Source of the DNA: Branchiostoma floridae
Lineage: Eukaryota > Chordata > Leptocardii > Amphioxiformes > Branchiostomatidae
Direction: 5' to 3'
NCBI RefSeq assembly: GCF_000003815.2
Contig: NC_049983.1
Location: 13,143,153-13,207,152, forward strand
DNA length: 64,000 bases
Part shown: positions 22,352-35,800 of the stretch, one piece after another
How the letters are laid out: each line of letters opens with the position of its first letter
Numbering within the stretch: the stretch's first letter is position 1
The notes under the pieces: generated by a model
The model's database searches: none
Told to the model about the DNA's origin: nothing
What the model saw: only the letters and a program-made list of their open reading frames with translations
Program-made: the position numbers and the translations under genes

Positions 22352-25300
22352 ATTTTCACTCCGCGTACCGTAGGTACGCTTCGAGTGAAAATATTGTTAT
22401 ATTGCAATCCATACATAGTATGGGATTGCAATATATTGTTTTTTCTGAAATTCTCCTGTCAAAATTTTCAAATGGGATTAATTTTTTCATTTTTTGGCCA
22501 AATGAGCTGAAATTTGGCAGGGTGGTAGAAATAGCAAATACCCCCAGACGTTTTTTTCACTTTCTTGATAGAGGCCTTAGAAATTATGATATTTAGGGTT
22601 TTTGGTCATTTTTAGACAAAATATGTATATTTTGGGCCCCTGTGCCCTGGTATTACAAGCTAATGACCTGAAATTTGGTACAGAGGTGCATTAGACATAT
22701 GAGCACAGAAAACCATCAACACTTTTTTCATAGATCACTTCAAAAATTAGTTATTTTAGGGTTTTTGGCCATTTTTGACTAAAAATGTATATTGTTGGCT
22801 CCTATGCCCTTGTATTAAAACCAAATGACCTGAAATTTGGTACATAGGTGCGTTTGACATATGACCACAGAACCTCATCAACGCTTTATTCATTGAATAC
22901 TCCAAAAATGAGTTATTTTAGGGTTTTTTGCCATTTTTGACTAAAAATGTATATTTTTTGCTCCTATGCCCTTGTATAGAAACCAAATGACCTGAAATTT
23001 GGTACAGAGGTGCATTGAACATATGCTCACAGGACCCAATTGACACTTTCTTCATAGATCACTTCAAAATTAGTTATTTTGGGGTTTTCAGTCATTTTTG
23101 ACTAAAAATGTATATTTTTGGCTTCTATGCCCTTGTATATAAACCAAATGACCTGAAATTTGGTACAAAGGTAAATTGGACATATGACAACAGGACCCCA
23201 TCAACACTTTCTTCATAGAGCACTTATAAAATGAGTTATTTGGGGATTTTTAGCCATTTTTAACTAAAAAATGTATATTTTGGGCTCATATGCCCTTATA
23301 TTGAAAACAAATGACCTAAAATTCGGCATGAAGGTGTGTAGGACAAGTGCCCACAGTACTTCATTTTCCCTTCGAGTAAACATTACTTCAAATTGTTGAA
23401 TTTTGGGATTTTTTTCAAGGATGAAGATGGATTGCAATATGCTGTATTTGCTCCTAAGCAAATGTCGGCCTTTCTAGTTTTCATACTGTTTCTTCTTTCT
23501 TTCTTTCTCCTGTCACGACCTTTAAAGTGATTCCTCTCCGTCGTTCTTGGACCGAATGACCTGAAATTTGGCACAAGTGTACCTTGGGCCAATACCCTCG
23601 GACTTTTTTTTCTGTTTTTTGATATATACTTTTAAAATGATTTTATGGATGTTTTAGGTGGTGTTTTGACAGAACTGTATAATTGTGCCTCCCCTGCCCA
23701 GGTATTAAACCCAAGGGACCCGAAATTTGGTATGATAGTGCATGAGATATTTACTAAAAGAACCCTGTTATCATTTTTGGCACAAAATCACTTAAAAATG
23801 ATTTATAAGCCAATTTGGCGGGTTTTTTTTGTCTGCGTTTTCGTCTTCGCCGCCTCTGAGCGTCTCACCATATATGGTAAATGACGTAATCACCTTCCCT
23901 GTGTGTATGACAGTGTGTATGACCAGGTGGCGACCGTGCACGTGGTCACCCCTGCTTGCTCTAATTAATATTCATGAACACGCGTCGCAACGTTACCCGG
24001 CGAATGCGGGTGTTGTTGGAATATCTGCTGTTATCAAATTCATGGACGAATAATGACACGGTGTGAGGGCATTGTTCTCAGCGCTATTGTCACCAATTCA
24101 AATCAAATTTATTGTCACAAATCTCGACGCAAGCACAAGATACGTAGGCACATTTTAGACAGGATGCCACCCTCAGTCAAGTGTAGCCTCTACCAAGCTC
24201 CGCGGATCGGTGGTCTAATTGTAGAAAGTGGACAAATAGAGTCAATAGTATGCTAGGAGAGTCGGCCGGCCAGAGGATTCATTTCAAGTGCAGGATTCAC
24301 CACAGAACAAGTCATCAACAACAGAGAGAAACAATATCGCAATCCCAACGCGAAAACCACAACGCCTAAAGCTCAGAGCTGTTTGGCATGGTCGATTTGG
24401 CGGTGCTTGAGCCCCTCTGTTACACTGCCCACAATTAAAAGCCGCTCCGCGTAAAAAAAATAGAAGAAATTTGTCAAGAAAAGACAGAAAACACGCCAGA
24501 TAAGTTAACGTCACATGGCCGAGGACTATAGTTTGCCACTTGCAATTTGCCGGGCCGGGCAACACTTATAGGCCAATTAACTCCAACCAAGAAGGTTATA
24601 TACTAGGCTTTTATTCCTTGAACTTGGCAAAAATCCTCTATTCAACCAGGTGGAAGTCTGGTAGTGACTAATCAACCGCCACGCGGGTCGCCTTGCTGCC
24701 ACATGTACACATGATCACATAAAAAAAATAATGACATATGTATTAGCGTTGATTTATTATTTTTGAGAAGGTTCCGTTTATCACGGAACTGCTGTTGTTT
24801 CAGAAATCTCACTGACTTTTGCTTGCAAACACGTAAATTCCTAACTTGCATCTACAGTATTCTCAGCGGCGCTCAACGCGTTCCTATGTTTCACCATTTG
24901 TGGTAAACAAAGCGACAAAAGGGTCCTTGAACACGCAGCTGGCAGGTGCGGCGGGTTCGCGGTCTGCTAATTGGATTGTCTCGGTAGCCAATCAGCAAAG
25001 GTCTTGCGTACTACTTAGTGGATCACGTGCGCAGTGCTGCGCATAATGAGGTTCTCGAGATCTGTTAGTTTATGTGAAAAATAAATGGGACTTTAAGGTT
25101 ATAACAGACGTATAATTACTGCAATTGCTGCGCCCTTTTTTAGACAAAAAGCATACAAAACATTTAGATATGTGAAACAGACTTCGTGCAAACATACAGG
25201 GGCTAATCATCTTTGTTCATCAATATAATGTATTAGCTGATTAACTCTAGGTATAAAAATGGAATGTGATCCTTTTTGTCTGAATACAATGTGCATAACT

Positions 25301-25890
25301 TTACATGTATTCGTACTGATAATGTCATTGCAGTGCAGCCATGATATCCAATTGGATTTTTAAAAAATGCTAAAAACGGCTAATAAGTATATCTTGGTAA
25401 AGAGTTAAAACTGTAGTGAAGTTTGTTTGAAGAGGTCTGCTTGTATGAAGATTAGTTATGCTTGTGACAACCTTGAATAAGTGCAGTAATTGCCCTTGCC
25501 TTGTGTAAATAAGCAGGAAAACCACGCTATTGTCTGCTGTGGGTACGTAATACCAACGTTTAGGGTCGCATAACGTGTTAACGCATCTGTAGAAAAAATA
25601 CAACACAATTTCCGTTTGTGAAATAAAACCTTTTTTTCTTGAAGTAAGACGGTGCCTTCTTTGTTAATGTGGGAAACACTAGCATGCTGTGTGCGTGATG
25701 TTATCAAGAAATAAAAGTTTGATTATTACCGTATACATAATAAAAATAGTATAGTAGCAACGTAGTTTCAGGTCATTCTCACATTGGATTTTTTTCAAAT
25801 TCAATTTTGGAACAGTCCATGTTTGCATAAAGGGGGAGAGCGGAGTGAAAATAGCTGAATTTGCTCCTAAGCAAATACCGGCCTTTCTAG
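22352..25890. mobile_element. inner insert within the dispersed repeat
   Basis: The reverse-strand copy at about 7214-7590 shows the uninterrupted repeat ('..gatatttggtgtgtgggtag..'). Here it is broken after 'gatattt' (22345-22351) and resumes at 'ggtatttgggtag' (about 25893). The left edge has ATTTTCACTCCGC, matched in reverse by GCGGAGTGAAAAT near 25850-25862. The body includes a 161-bp tandem array (22.5-23.3 kb), diverged units (23.5-23.9 kb) and about 1.7 kb of unassigned sequence. Exact ends are uncertain by some tens of bases. Confidence 0.55.
22495..23400. repeat. 161-bp tandem repeat, about six units
   Basis: The phrase 'atgacctgaaatttggtac' or close variants recurs with its first g at 22665, 22827, 22989, 23150 and 23313, with a diverged unit at about 22505. 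Periods are 160-163 bp. Each unit also has 'gcca/tttttgactaaaaatgtatatt' and 'cctatgcccttgtat'. Two more diverged units start near 23558 and 23717, separated from the main block by about 80 extra bases. Reading frames in it are interrupted and it looks non-coding. Confidence 0.85.
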
Positions 25891-26624
25891 TTGGTATTTG
25901 GGTAGGTGTTTGGAAGACGAAGGTCAAAGTCAATTTTGGATCCCCTGGTGTGTGACCTTGGTACTGCAACAGAACTTGGATTTTTGTATCTTTTGACATG
26001 GATATGCTATGGTCTTGATTTTTGGTGGCACATAGCTTGTGGTGTAAGGAAGAAGTGTTGTATGTTTGGGCCCTCTAGCAGCTTGCTCTAGAACTGCTGG
26101 GGCATTCTGGTCAAAATCTTCCAAGGAGCAAAAAAGAGCAACTGTGACCATCGCTGTCACCTCTGTATGGTGTGAACCATTATATACACACTGAGATACA
26201 ATGTATGTGCCAGGTGCAGGTGTAACAATAGGAAATAAAAATGAAATGGTGAGGACACCAGAAAGGTGTAGTTTTGGATCTCACTGTTTACCATAGGTAG
26301 ATATATAACTTAAGAACAATGATGGAATAATTTTGCCAAACGTCAAACCATATCAACTCCCACAACACACCATACGCACCATCACAAAACAAAATATTTC
26401 AAGCAGGTTTGAGTTTTCAGACTCTTGTTGACATTGAAGTGGGTTTAGGATACAGACATATTGCATCAATAATAAATCACTTGAGATTTTCGATCTGGCA
26501 GTGATCATCGTACGAATGTATTACTTCGACTCCTCATGACTTATTAATGAGTAACGCTGACATCGGGAGCTCTACTGTGCAACAGGTGCAACTTATGATT
26601 AAAGATTTTGTCCCTTTCATGACA

Positions 26625-26950
26625 AGAACAGGTTTTATTCCTTCTCTCAGTGACACCAGATCCATATCCTTTGCATGTTACATACCTCTTTAACTGCTCA
26701 GAGCCTAATTACAGGAGTCATTCAATGGATTATAACCCCCCATCGGGACTAATTGGGTGGAAGAAATAACCGAAAATCCCCTTCTATTGTACTGGTAAAG
26801 AGACGCCCTCTGGCAAGGCTAGGTATCTGATTAGGTAGACAAGAATATAATTTCGCGATGCGAGCGGAACGGGTTAAACCGGTAGGTTGGCGTCATGCCC
26901 AAAAGTAGCACATAGTCATCACACGTCACTTTCCAAACATTCACGGAAAC
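26625..26950 (+). promoter_or_regulatory. conserved 5' block of gene D
   Basis: Same conserved upstream block as A-C and E, most like gene B's, including the altered GGTATCTGA. It begins around 'gacaagaacaggttttattcc' and ends at the ATG. Likely promoter and 5' UTR by conservation. Confidence 0.5.
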
Positions 26951-29900
26951 ATGGACGCGCGTTTTCTGAGTCTCGTCCGTAATAATGAAGCCTCGGAAGT
27001 ATCCACAGTTCTTGGGGAGGAAAACGTCAGTCCAGACATTTCTCTTGGCCTGGCGACACTCCAGGACAAGTTCGGCAGGTCTGTCCTGGAGCTAGCCGTG
27101 GACAGCGGGTCGCGCGAAGTGGCCGAGGTTCTGTTAGACCACGGCGCACCCATCGGTGACGCGCTGCTGTACGCCATCGACAGGCAGGACGTTGGTGTCG
27201 TGCGGATCCTGAAGGAGAGGGCGTTGACGGAGACCCTGGGTCGGACGTACGGTGTGGACTCTGAGGTGGGTAACTATCTGATGGTTTGAAGAGGTGTAAC
27301 GATTACGCAGTATCAAGATGTGTTAGCGAAATGTCGTATTTGCTGCGTCATGGTCTTAATGTCTCTTACGTTCAACTCCATGTTAGCTATTGTGTGTAAT
27401 GTAAAGGCAGGAAAAACATTCAGGCACATCTTTTTTCAATAGCTTTTACAATACGATTTACAATTTCATAACGCTTTATTGAGAACACTTTCACTGCTTT
27501 TCTATTTGATGTTAGCATACTTTCCATTGTCCTTGCAGTTGCATACCTACATGATGTTTCAGTTCAGTTTACACTCAGCTAAAACTACCTGTAAACAGTA
27601 TATGTCTCAACGTAAACACCAGGGCTAAGTAATGTTGTTTAACCGGTCTCCTCGAGTTAAACAAATTACGCAGTTTACGTTCAGTTAGCTGTAACAGGTA
27701 CTGTACGTGTCGCTTACATCAGACCAACGCACGCCATGTGTGGTCCAAGGACAAAAGACTGTTAATTCGTAAGATTGGGGCTCTAGCTTTTCTGGTGTTG
27801 ATTTTACATTAAGCCGTGTACATTTGAATTGATATACGTGTGTCAACGTTACAATTTCGCAGGATGGCAGCAGCGCCTTCCCCAGCTACATGACTCCGGT
27901 CATGCTGGCAGCCATGATGAACAACTACGATATCCTGGAGATGCTGCTTCAAGCTGGCTTCCCTACACCTGCGCCAGACGACTACAGATGGACAACCGAC
28001 ATCAGCGAGTCCATCGCTTGGCTGGACGCCTACCGTGCGGTGTGCAGCCCGTCCTACATCCTCCTCACCAGCCCCGACCCGTTCCGTACGGCCTTCCGGA
28101 CGGCCAAGGCTCTTCGAGACGTCCTTTGGAAGCGGGAACAGTACCGGCCTGAGCTGGAGCAGCTGGCGGACCAATGTGAGACGTTCGCCCGTGAACTACT
28201 GGACGAGGCACGCTCAACTAAAGAAGCCGGGGCCATCCTCGAGCACCTCTGCAGTCCAGAGGACTCTCCATACAAAAAGCCCGTCTCTACTATCCAGCTA
28301 GCTGTGGACCTCCAACTAATGCAGGTAAGATACTACTGACAGTCTCTATCAGACCAAATTTCCATTGATAACTCGATCCCCCTTTCGAAGTGCTTTTAGT
28401 ACTGATTACATTTTTGTAAATCTCGATATTGATATTTCGGTATACTTTTCGTGGATGAAAGATTCTTTGCCTCACGTTACTTTTAATCTACCTTAGTGCA
28501 TTTAGCCCCCAAGGGGGCATGAATATAGAATAAACAACTTTGTTGTAATCACTATTTTAGTTGGTTTTAGCTTTGAGATGGTTAACGAAATCTTTCGTTT
28601 CAGTTCACGACGCACCCTTTTTGCTTTGAATATGTCAACCAACGAAAGTTCCAGGAGATCATAGACTTTCATCAGGTCTTTCAGGGGTGGGAAAACGCTT
28701 CTTCTGTCTATCCGATTGTTCTCTCGGTGACCGTGGGGCTAGCGTATCCCTTCCTGTGTCTGGCACATCTCCTGGCGCCTCTGTCAAAGGTCAGGGTGTG
28801 ACAAGTTGTAGTATGGTACTCGAAGGCTCAATTGATACGTTATACAGTTATACTGAATAATTGGTTGTGACTTTTGACAAATGATAACTGGTAGCGATGT
28901 TGAGTTTATTGATAGAATCAATCGGTTCCACTTCTAACATTATTAAAGCTACGCTGTGAGCACCAGATTTGTTAAGCTTTTGATATCTATATCTCTGTGT
29001 GTTCTCTGCTTTAGATGAAAAACGTCTTATCGTTTGTAGATTGGCAAGTTTTCAAGTCTTTCTGTTGTGCGTGAGATGTACTGGACCGTGTCGTGGATCG
29101 TTCTGCTGATCCTACTGTTGGTGGATTCTCAGTCCTACCGCCTGGGACCTTCGGAGATAGACAGTATTCTCCAGGGGACTCCAGCGTTATCTAAACCGGT
29201 GTCAATAGCGTCCATATTGATCATGATGTGGATCATCGGTTAGTGGTATTACTTTCTCTGTTTCTCTTCTGGTGGTGGTTGTTGTCTGTTGTGATCCACA
29301 GCAGTGTACCATAATTGTGGCCTATTCCCACTGCTGTATATGGTTGTGGATCACCTAGCCGAATATGCACTCAAAATGATTTCATACTTTCAACTAAGAT
29401 CATTCAGTGACTGAGTACTTAGAAAGATTACAAAGGCAGATATGATTCGTTTGTAAATCAAATTGCTTGTAAAATACAGGGTGCTTTTTTTTCAGACATA
29501 GCATGGAAGGAACTACAAGACGTTCGACGAGAAGGCCTGATGGACCATTTCAAGCAGCCGTGGAACTTTCTGGACTTTGTGATGGTTGCGGTCTTCCTAG
29601 CACAGTTCGCCCTCCGACTTGTGGCGATTCAGGCAAGAAGGCATTTCGTATTCCGAAAGAAGTATGTGATTGATTTGAAATCAACCAATTGTAATTTTGT
29701 TTGTTTAGCTAGTTAACTGTGACGTTGCCTTTTTATTTTTTTAGCTCGACATATATAGATCAGAACAGAACACGGTCGCCGATGAATGGACACATAAAGC
29801 AAATGAAACCAGCTTCCAGCCGGTTGCAGTCGCAGATGTCCTCTTCTCCATCTTCACAATCGTCGTCTTTGTCCGAGCCATGTCTATGTTCATCTATAAT

Positions 29901-31625
29901 CGTTTTCTGGGGATGCTGCTGATCTCCATTGGACGAATGGCTGTAGACATCATTAAGTTCGTGGTCCTGGATGGACTGATTCTGTTCGCCTTTGCTCTCG
30001 GCTTGAACCAGCTGTACTGGTTCTATGGGACGATGCACCAGTACCTCTGTTCCAACTATTCACAGAGCAACCTTCAGGCTTTGAGCTGTTCAAAGTCACA
30101 AGGTTTTGACACGTAAGTAATAATCCAACTTCTCCCTTGATCAAAGTTTTTCTGACGATATCCAATTCACATCGTAGAAAGACCAGAGGTTTAATGTTGA
30201 TATGATTGTGTACAACTAAGGACGTCGACTATCAGTTTCTTTATGGCTTGCGTTCGTTTTTCAGAATTTTCAGCGCGCTGCAATCCCTGTTCTGGGCTGG
30301 GTTCGGTGTTGTTGATCTGTCCACGCTCGAGCTCAAGCCGGGTACCAGCCCAGTCAACGTGTTCCAGATACAAGAATGGCCTGTCATCACAGAGACTGCC
30401 GGCAAACTGGTGTTTGGGCTGTATGAAGTCATTGGAGTGTTGGTTCTCATCAATCTACTCATCGCCATCATGAGTGACTCATTTACGAGGACAGAGGTAC
30501 TCAATAAAAATCCAATGGCCAGCCTAACCGCTAAGATATAATAACGTCAGCATCGTACCCTTCCTTCAATAAATAATCGCCCATGTTGCTTTGGTTCCGT
30601 TATGTATATCGTATTGAATCTGGCTACTTATGAAGTAACGAAAACATCCTCATGTCGACCTGAATTAAATTTTGTTCCAGGAAGTAAAACGCATTGACTG
30701 GGGTTTCGTAGTGATGAAAGACGTGCTACGCTACCTGAAGGTGGACGTGTCCTTACCTCCACCCTTCGGCCTGATGATGTCCGTGAGGAACGCTGTTGTT
30801 CGCCCGGTGCTGGCGTTGTGCGGTCGGCGAAACAATCCTCCCGATACAGACAATAATGTAAGTACCAACTGTCATGGACTAAAACATGATAATTTGCATC
30901 CTCCATGGCTTGGTTTTGGTGTTTGGTGTCCGAAATGTGTTTCAATGTTCTGTTTGACGATCCACCACTGAAATGATAATGAGTACATGTATCTGATTGG
31001 ACAAAGACCTCCTGGTAACATTCTCCTTACCATCTCTGATGTCACCTTTGCTTTTACAACGACCATGGCTTCTCCTTTTCCTTTTATAACGTGCATATTT
31101 TCCTCTCTTACTAAGATAAGTATGTTTGTTTAGGTTGAGAGAGCCGTTCGTCCATCACAATCACCAGCACTGCCAGCGAAACAGGATGTGTTCAAAGTAA
31201 GTAAAGGGCAAATAAGTGGGGATCAATTGAGATTTATCTGTACACACATTCATCGTGCTCATCATCATCATATCGTTCCACGCCAGTGCTGCAGCCTGGC
31301 AACAATCTTCTCATTTGCCTTTAGCAGGTCCCGTTTGGAGATGTTGGGACCCAATACACAGCCCTGTATAATGTGTCATATAGTTTGGGTAGGGTGGCCG
31401 CAATGACACTAATCGTCCTGCCTGAACGACATTTGCTTGATATCCTGATCATTGTATGCACATATCAGCGATGTTACTTTCACAAATTGAAGATATTGAA
31501 ATGCTAACGTTGTTCCTTAGAGTTTGTACTGTCTTAATTGGTATGTTGTTTGTTTTTTCATACAGATGGTTGTTGGCAGTCTTATGACCAGATATTTGCT
31601 TCGCAAGGAAAGGAGTCTGGAATGA
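26951..31625 (+). CDS. TRPC-like cation channel gene D
   Basis: Exons: 26951-27265, 27863-28324, 28604-28789, 29040-29238, 29496-29632, 29745-30112, 30265-30496, 30681-30857, 31134-31196, 31566-31625. The CDS is 2199 bp (732 aa). It matches gene B through most exons and introns (intron 1 is nearly identical for about 590 bp), so it is B's duplicate. The first half of exon 1, however, follows gene A (NNEASEVS, then SPDISLGLATLQDKFG). Exon 9 has one extra codon. The exon 4 donor is GTTAGT and the exon 5 donor is GC. Domain layout is TRPC-like: ankyrin repeats, linker domain, six membrane segments, SLFWAGFG pore, VSLPPPFG, short tail. Confidence 0.88.
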
Positions 31626-32577
31626 AAGGAATGAAATGGCAGATGTGTATATAGCACCCTCTCTCGCTTGTTATGTTATTTGTAATTGTCGAAATGAGTA
31701 GCTTTGATCCAATAGCCCACATTTGTACATAAACGTTACCTTACTATTTTAATCTTTCTGGTAGGTTGCTGCCTTGCTTTATTCAATGGAATGTAAATTG
31801 CATATCTTAAAAAGGATGACTTCTTTTGAAGAGATTTCTTTGTTCCTTGAATAGCGGTATCGTTAAATTCTATTATGAGCCAACATTTTATTCAATATTA
31901 GATGTTTCATTGAACACTGGCTACCTCCGATTTAATCATGGAACGGCTAGTAAAGATCGTTGAATAACGTAGAAGTCATGTTTTGTCTGTAAGCAAAAGA
32001 AGGTGAACAACACGGTTGTGTCCATTAGTATTTGTACAGTTTTTGTTATCGTTAAGAAGAAACTAAATATAACGTTATAGAGTACACGTGTTATCAGAGG
32101 GATTATGTCAAAGTCTATTCTTACTTCATAAGTCTGATATACCCTGTCTGTTCGCTTCTTCATAGTTCGTGCAAGCTAAAGAGTAGCCAGTGGTCACAGA
32201 CGGAAATTCAACATTTTGTTGTAATCTCTTGTTCTCTTGTTGTTGTTGTTGTTGACACTTGTTCTTTAGAGCAGTGATATGTATTATGAGGCAGATGAGT
32301 ACATTGTGGACGGAGGATTAGAGATTATTCAACTACTCATATATATACAAGAATAAACAGTTTTCCGCAAAGAGTTTCCTTCACAAAATATTTATGACAT
32401 ATCCAATACTTATGACATCAATCTAGTGGGTATAGGGTACAGATATATTAATGATAAATCTCTCGGGCTGGCAGTGATAATCTTATTACTTCGATTCCTC
32501 ATGACTTATTAATGTGTAACGCTGACATCGGGAGCTTTACATTGCAACAGGTGCACTTGTTCTTGTGATTAAAGATT
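31626..32577. other. D-E spacer
   Basis: This is intergenic DNA homologous to the B-C spacer, with 'gtctgtaagcaaaagaagg' and 'ggcagtgataatcttattac' shared. It contains a small TTG microsatellite near 32237-32252. No gene is seen. Confidence 0.5.
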
Positions 32578-32897
32578 CTGTATCCGTCATGACAAGTACA
32601 GGTTTTATTCATTCTCTCGGTGACACCAGATCCGGATCCTTCGGAGATGTTACCTGCCTCCTTAAATGCTCAGGTCCTAATTGCTCAAGTCAAATCAACC
32701 GATTATACCCCCCCCCCAATCGGGACTTATTAGGTGGAAGAAATAACCGACAATTAAGAGACACCCTCTGGCAAGGCTAGGCGTCTAATCAGGTGGACAA
32801 GAGTTACATCTCATAAACGGGTCAAACCGGTAGGTTGGCGTCATGCCCAAAAGTAGCACATAGTCATCACACGTCACTTTCCAAACATTCACGGGAA
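32578..32897 (+). promoter_or_regulatory. conserved 5' block of gene E
   Basis: Same conserved upstream block, closest to gene C's. One arm of the inverted repeat carries ACACCC for ACGCCC. A C run occurs at about 32709-32717. The block ends directly before the start ATG. Likely promoter and 5' UTR by conservation. Confidence 0.45.
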
Positions 32898-35800
32898 ATG
32901 GAGGCACGCTTTCTGAGTCTCGTCCGTAATAATGAAGTCTCGGAAGTATCCACAGTTCTTGGGGAGGTGAATGTCAGCACAGATGTTTGTCCTGACCTTG
33001 GTTTACTCCGGGACAGGTTCGGAAGATCTGTCCTGGAGCTAGCCGTGGACAGCGGGTCGCGCGAAGTGGCCGAGGTTCTGTTAGACCACGGCGCACCCAT
33101 CGGTGACGCGCTGCTGTACGCCATCGACAGACAGGACGTCGGCGCCGTTCGGATCCTGAAGGAAAGGACGTTGGCGGAGACCTTAGGTCGGACGTACGGT
33201 GTGGACTCTGAGGTGGGTAACTATCTGATGGTTTGAAGAAATGTCAAGACGTGTTAGGGAAATGTAGTATTTGCTGCGCCGTGGCCTTGTCTCTTTCGTT
33301 CAACTCCATGTTAGCTCTTGTGTACAATGTGAAGGCAAAAACACATTGGCACAGGGTCGGCTTTATGCTATTCAGAACTCTTGAGGGTATTCACTACTTT
33401 CCGACATTCAATTTAACGTTAGCATAAGATTGTGAGTCAAAACTCATGCAAGTGGTTTCATAACAGACCCATTCATTAATGCCCTCATGAGTAGGAACAT
33501 GCAAAATAAAGATCATCATCATTAATGGAATGGGCTGAAACTTGGCACAGAGGTACAGGCATATGACCTATTGAAATTGAATTTTTTAAAATTTGTTCTT
33601 CATTATTTTATGAGTTATTGTACTGATTTCAAGATGACCACACCCTTTTAATCCCGTCAGAAGAAAAGTGATGTCCAATTAATATGCAATTAAGAATTTC
33701 CCTAAACCATGGTACCAATTTTTGCTAATAAAGGAGACTGAGCCTGCAAATAAAATAAGCTGCTTTTCTCTATAAGCCACAGGCTTATTTTCAACTCTGA
33801 TCATGAAATCCGATCAGTTTTTTTTTCTTTTTTTCTTCTGACATGGAGTGAGGTACAAGCGGTCGTTAGGGTTATGAGATTTGAGGTGCGTCGATTAAAA
33901 GTTTCAGTAGCCTACGTTCCCATTAACTACGAGGAATCAACCTTAGTGCACATCTTGGCCGTTGAAGTAATTAATTAACTACCGTGTCAACTTTCGTTTC
34001 TTTTGGGGAATGGAAAAAGTAGTCTTTTAGCCAACAATTCACGAATTTGTGTATAAGCAAAACTTGCTCTATGTCACAACTTACTCCATCCTAGGAGCTG
34101 TAAATAAGAAACCATTGAGAGTTCAGAAATGAAAATTGAGATGCAACCTATATAGAGGCACTTGTTATCATACATGTGTGGTTTTAACCTCTTACAGTAA
34201 CTGGTAGTGGGTCAGATCTAGAGGAACTAATTGTCTGACAAGCTTCCAATGGTGACATCATCTTGAAATCAACTAATGAAAGGATAGAAACCAAATTTAG
34301 ATTTTTCAATTTCAAGAGAACGTGCCTTTAATTTTGTGCCAAATTTCAACTCATTCGATTGAAAAATGAGCGTGGAACAAAATCACCAGTACTTGCATTA
34401 CTTTTTGACTCGCCCTCGTACTTTTCATTACCCTTGCTGTTGTATACCTGCATGATGTTTCAATTCAGTTTATATTCGAATAAACTGCTAGTAAACAGTA
34501 CATGTCTCAATTAAAACACGAGGGCTAATTAAAGTTGCCAAATTGGTCTCATTACGTTTAACAGATTCCGCAGTTTACGTTCAGATAGCTGCAACAGGCA
34601 ATTGACCAACGCACGCCCTGTATGTGTGTGGTCTTTTTCCGACGACAAAAGACTGTTAAGACTTGCACAACATATTGGGGCTCTAGCTCCTCTAGATCTG
34701 GTCTTGATTCTGTATTAAGTCTCCTACATTTGAGTTGATACGTATATAATTTCGCAGGATGGCAGCAGCGCCTTCCCCAGCTACATGACTCCGGTCATGC
34801 TGGCAGCCATGAAGAACAACTACGATATCCTGGAGATGCTGCTTCAAGCTGGCTTTCCTACACCTGCGCCAGACGACCACAAATGGACAACCGACATCAG
34901 CGAGTCCATCGCTTGGCTGGACGCCTACCGTGCGGTGTGCAGCCCGTCCTACATCCTCCTCACCAGCCCCGACCCGTTCCGTACGGCCTTCCGGACGGCC
35001 AAGGCTCTTCGAGACGTCCTTTGGAAGCGGGAACAGTACCGGCCTGAGCTGGAGCGGATGGCGGACCAGTGTGAGACGTTCGCCTGTGAGCTACTGGACG
35101 AGGCACGCTCAACTAAAGAAGCCGGAACCATCCTCGAGCACCTCTGCAGCCCAGAGGACTCTCCATACAGAAAGCCCGTCTCTACTATCCAGCTAGCTGT
35201 GGACCTCCAGCTAAAGCAGGTTGAATGCTACTTACAGTTTCGAGCTCAACAAATTGAAATTGATAACTTGATTCCCATTTCGAAGTGCTTCTAGGACTGA
35301 TTACATTTTTGTGTGGATTGCTATCAATTTGCCAGTATACTTTTCGTGGATGGAAGATTCTTTGGTGCATGTTAATTTTAGTCTTTAGTCTATCTTAGTG
35401 CATTTGACCCCCAATGGTCAATGGAATATGCAATGAATAGCTTTATTGATATAGTTGGTTTAGCTTTTGATATAGCTAACGAAATCTCCCGTATCAGGTT
35501 GCGACGCACCCTTTTTGCTTTGAATATGTCAACCAACGGAAGTTCCAGGAGTTCGCAGACTTTCATCAGGCCTTTCAGGGATGGGAAAACGCCTCTTCCG
35601 TCTATCCGGTTGTTCTCTCGGTGACCGTGGGGCTAGCGTATCCCCTCCTGTGTCTGGCACATCTCTTGGCGCCCCAGACAAAGGTCAGGGTCCAACGGAT
35701 AAGTTATGCATTTTGTACTGCTATACATGTATAGTGAATAACTGATTGTTACGCTTGGTAAAAAGGAACTGGTAGTGCTGTTGAATTTATCAATAGAAAG

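Larger units (their letters stand above)
21886..26424. mobile_element. 4.5-kb nested insertion in the C-D spacer
   Basis: The A-B spacer reads continuously '..gaggtttgttgacattg..' (about 10047-10061). In the C-D spacer the same sequence is split: TTGTT at 21881-21885, then 4539 bp, then TTGTT again at 26425-26429 followed by 'gacattg'. This fits one insertion with a 5-bp target duplication. The left end begins with the hairpin ACATGCTT...AAGCATGT. Within it is a dispersed-family copy (22226-22351 and 25891-26160), itself interrupted by a second insert. No transposase or other clear coding region is visible, so the class is unknown. Confidence 0.7.
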
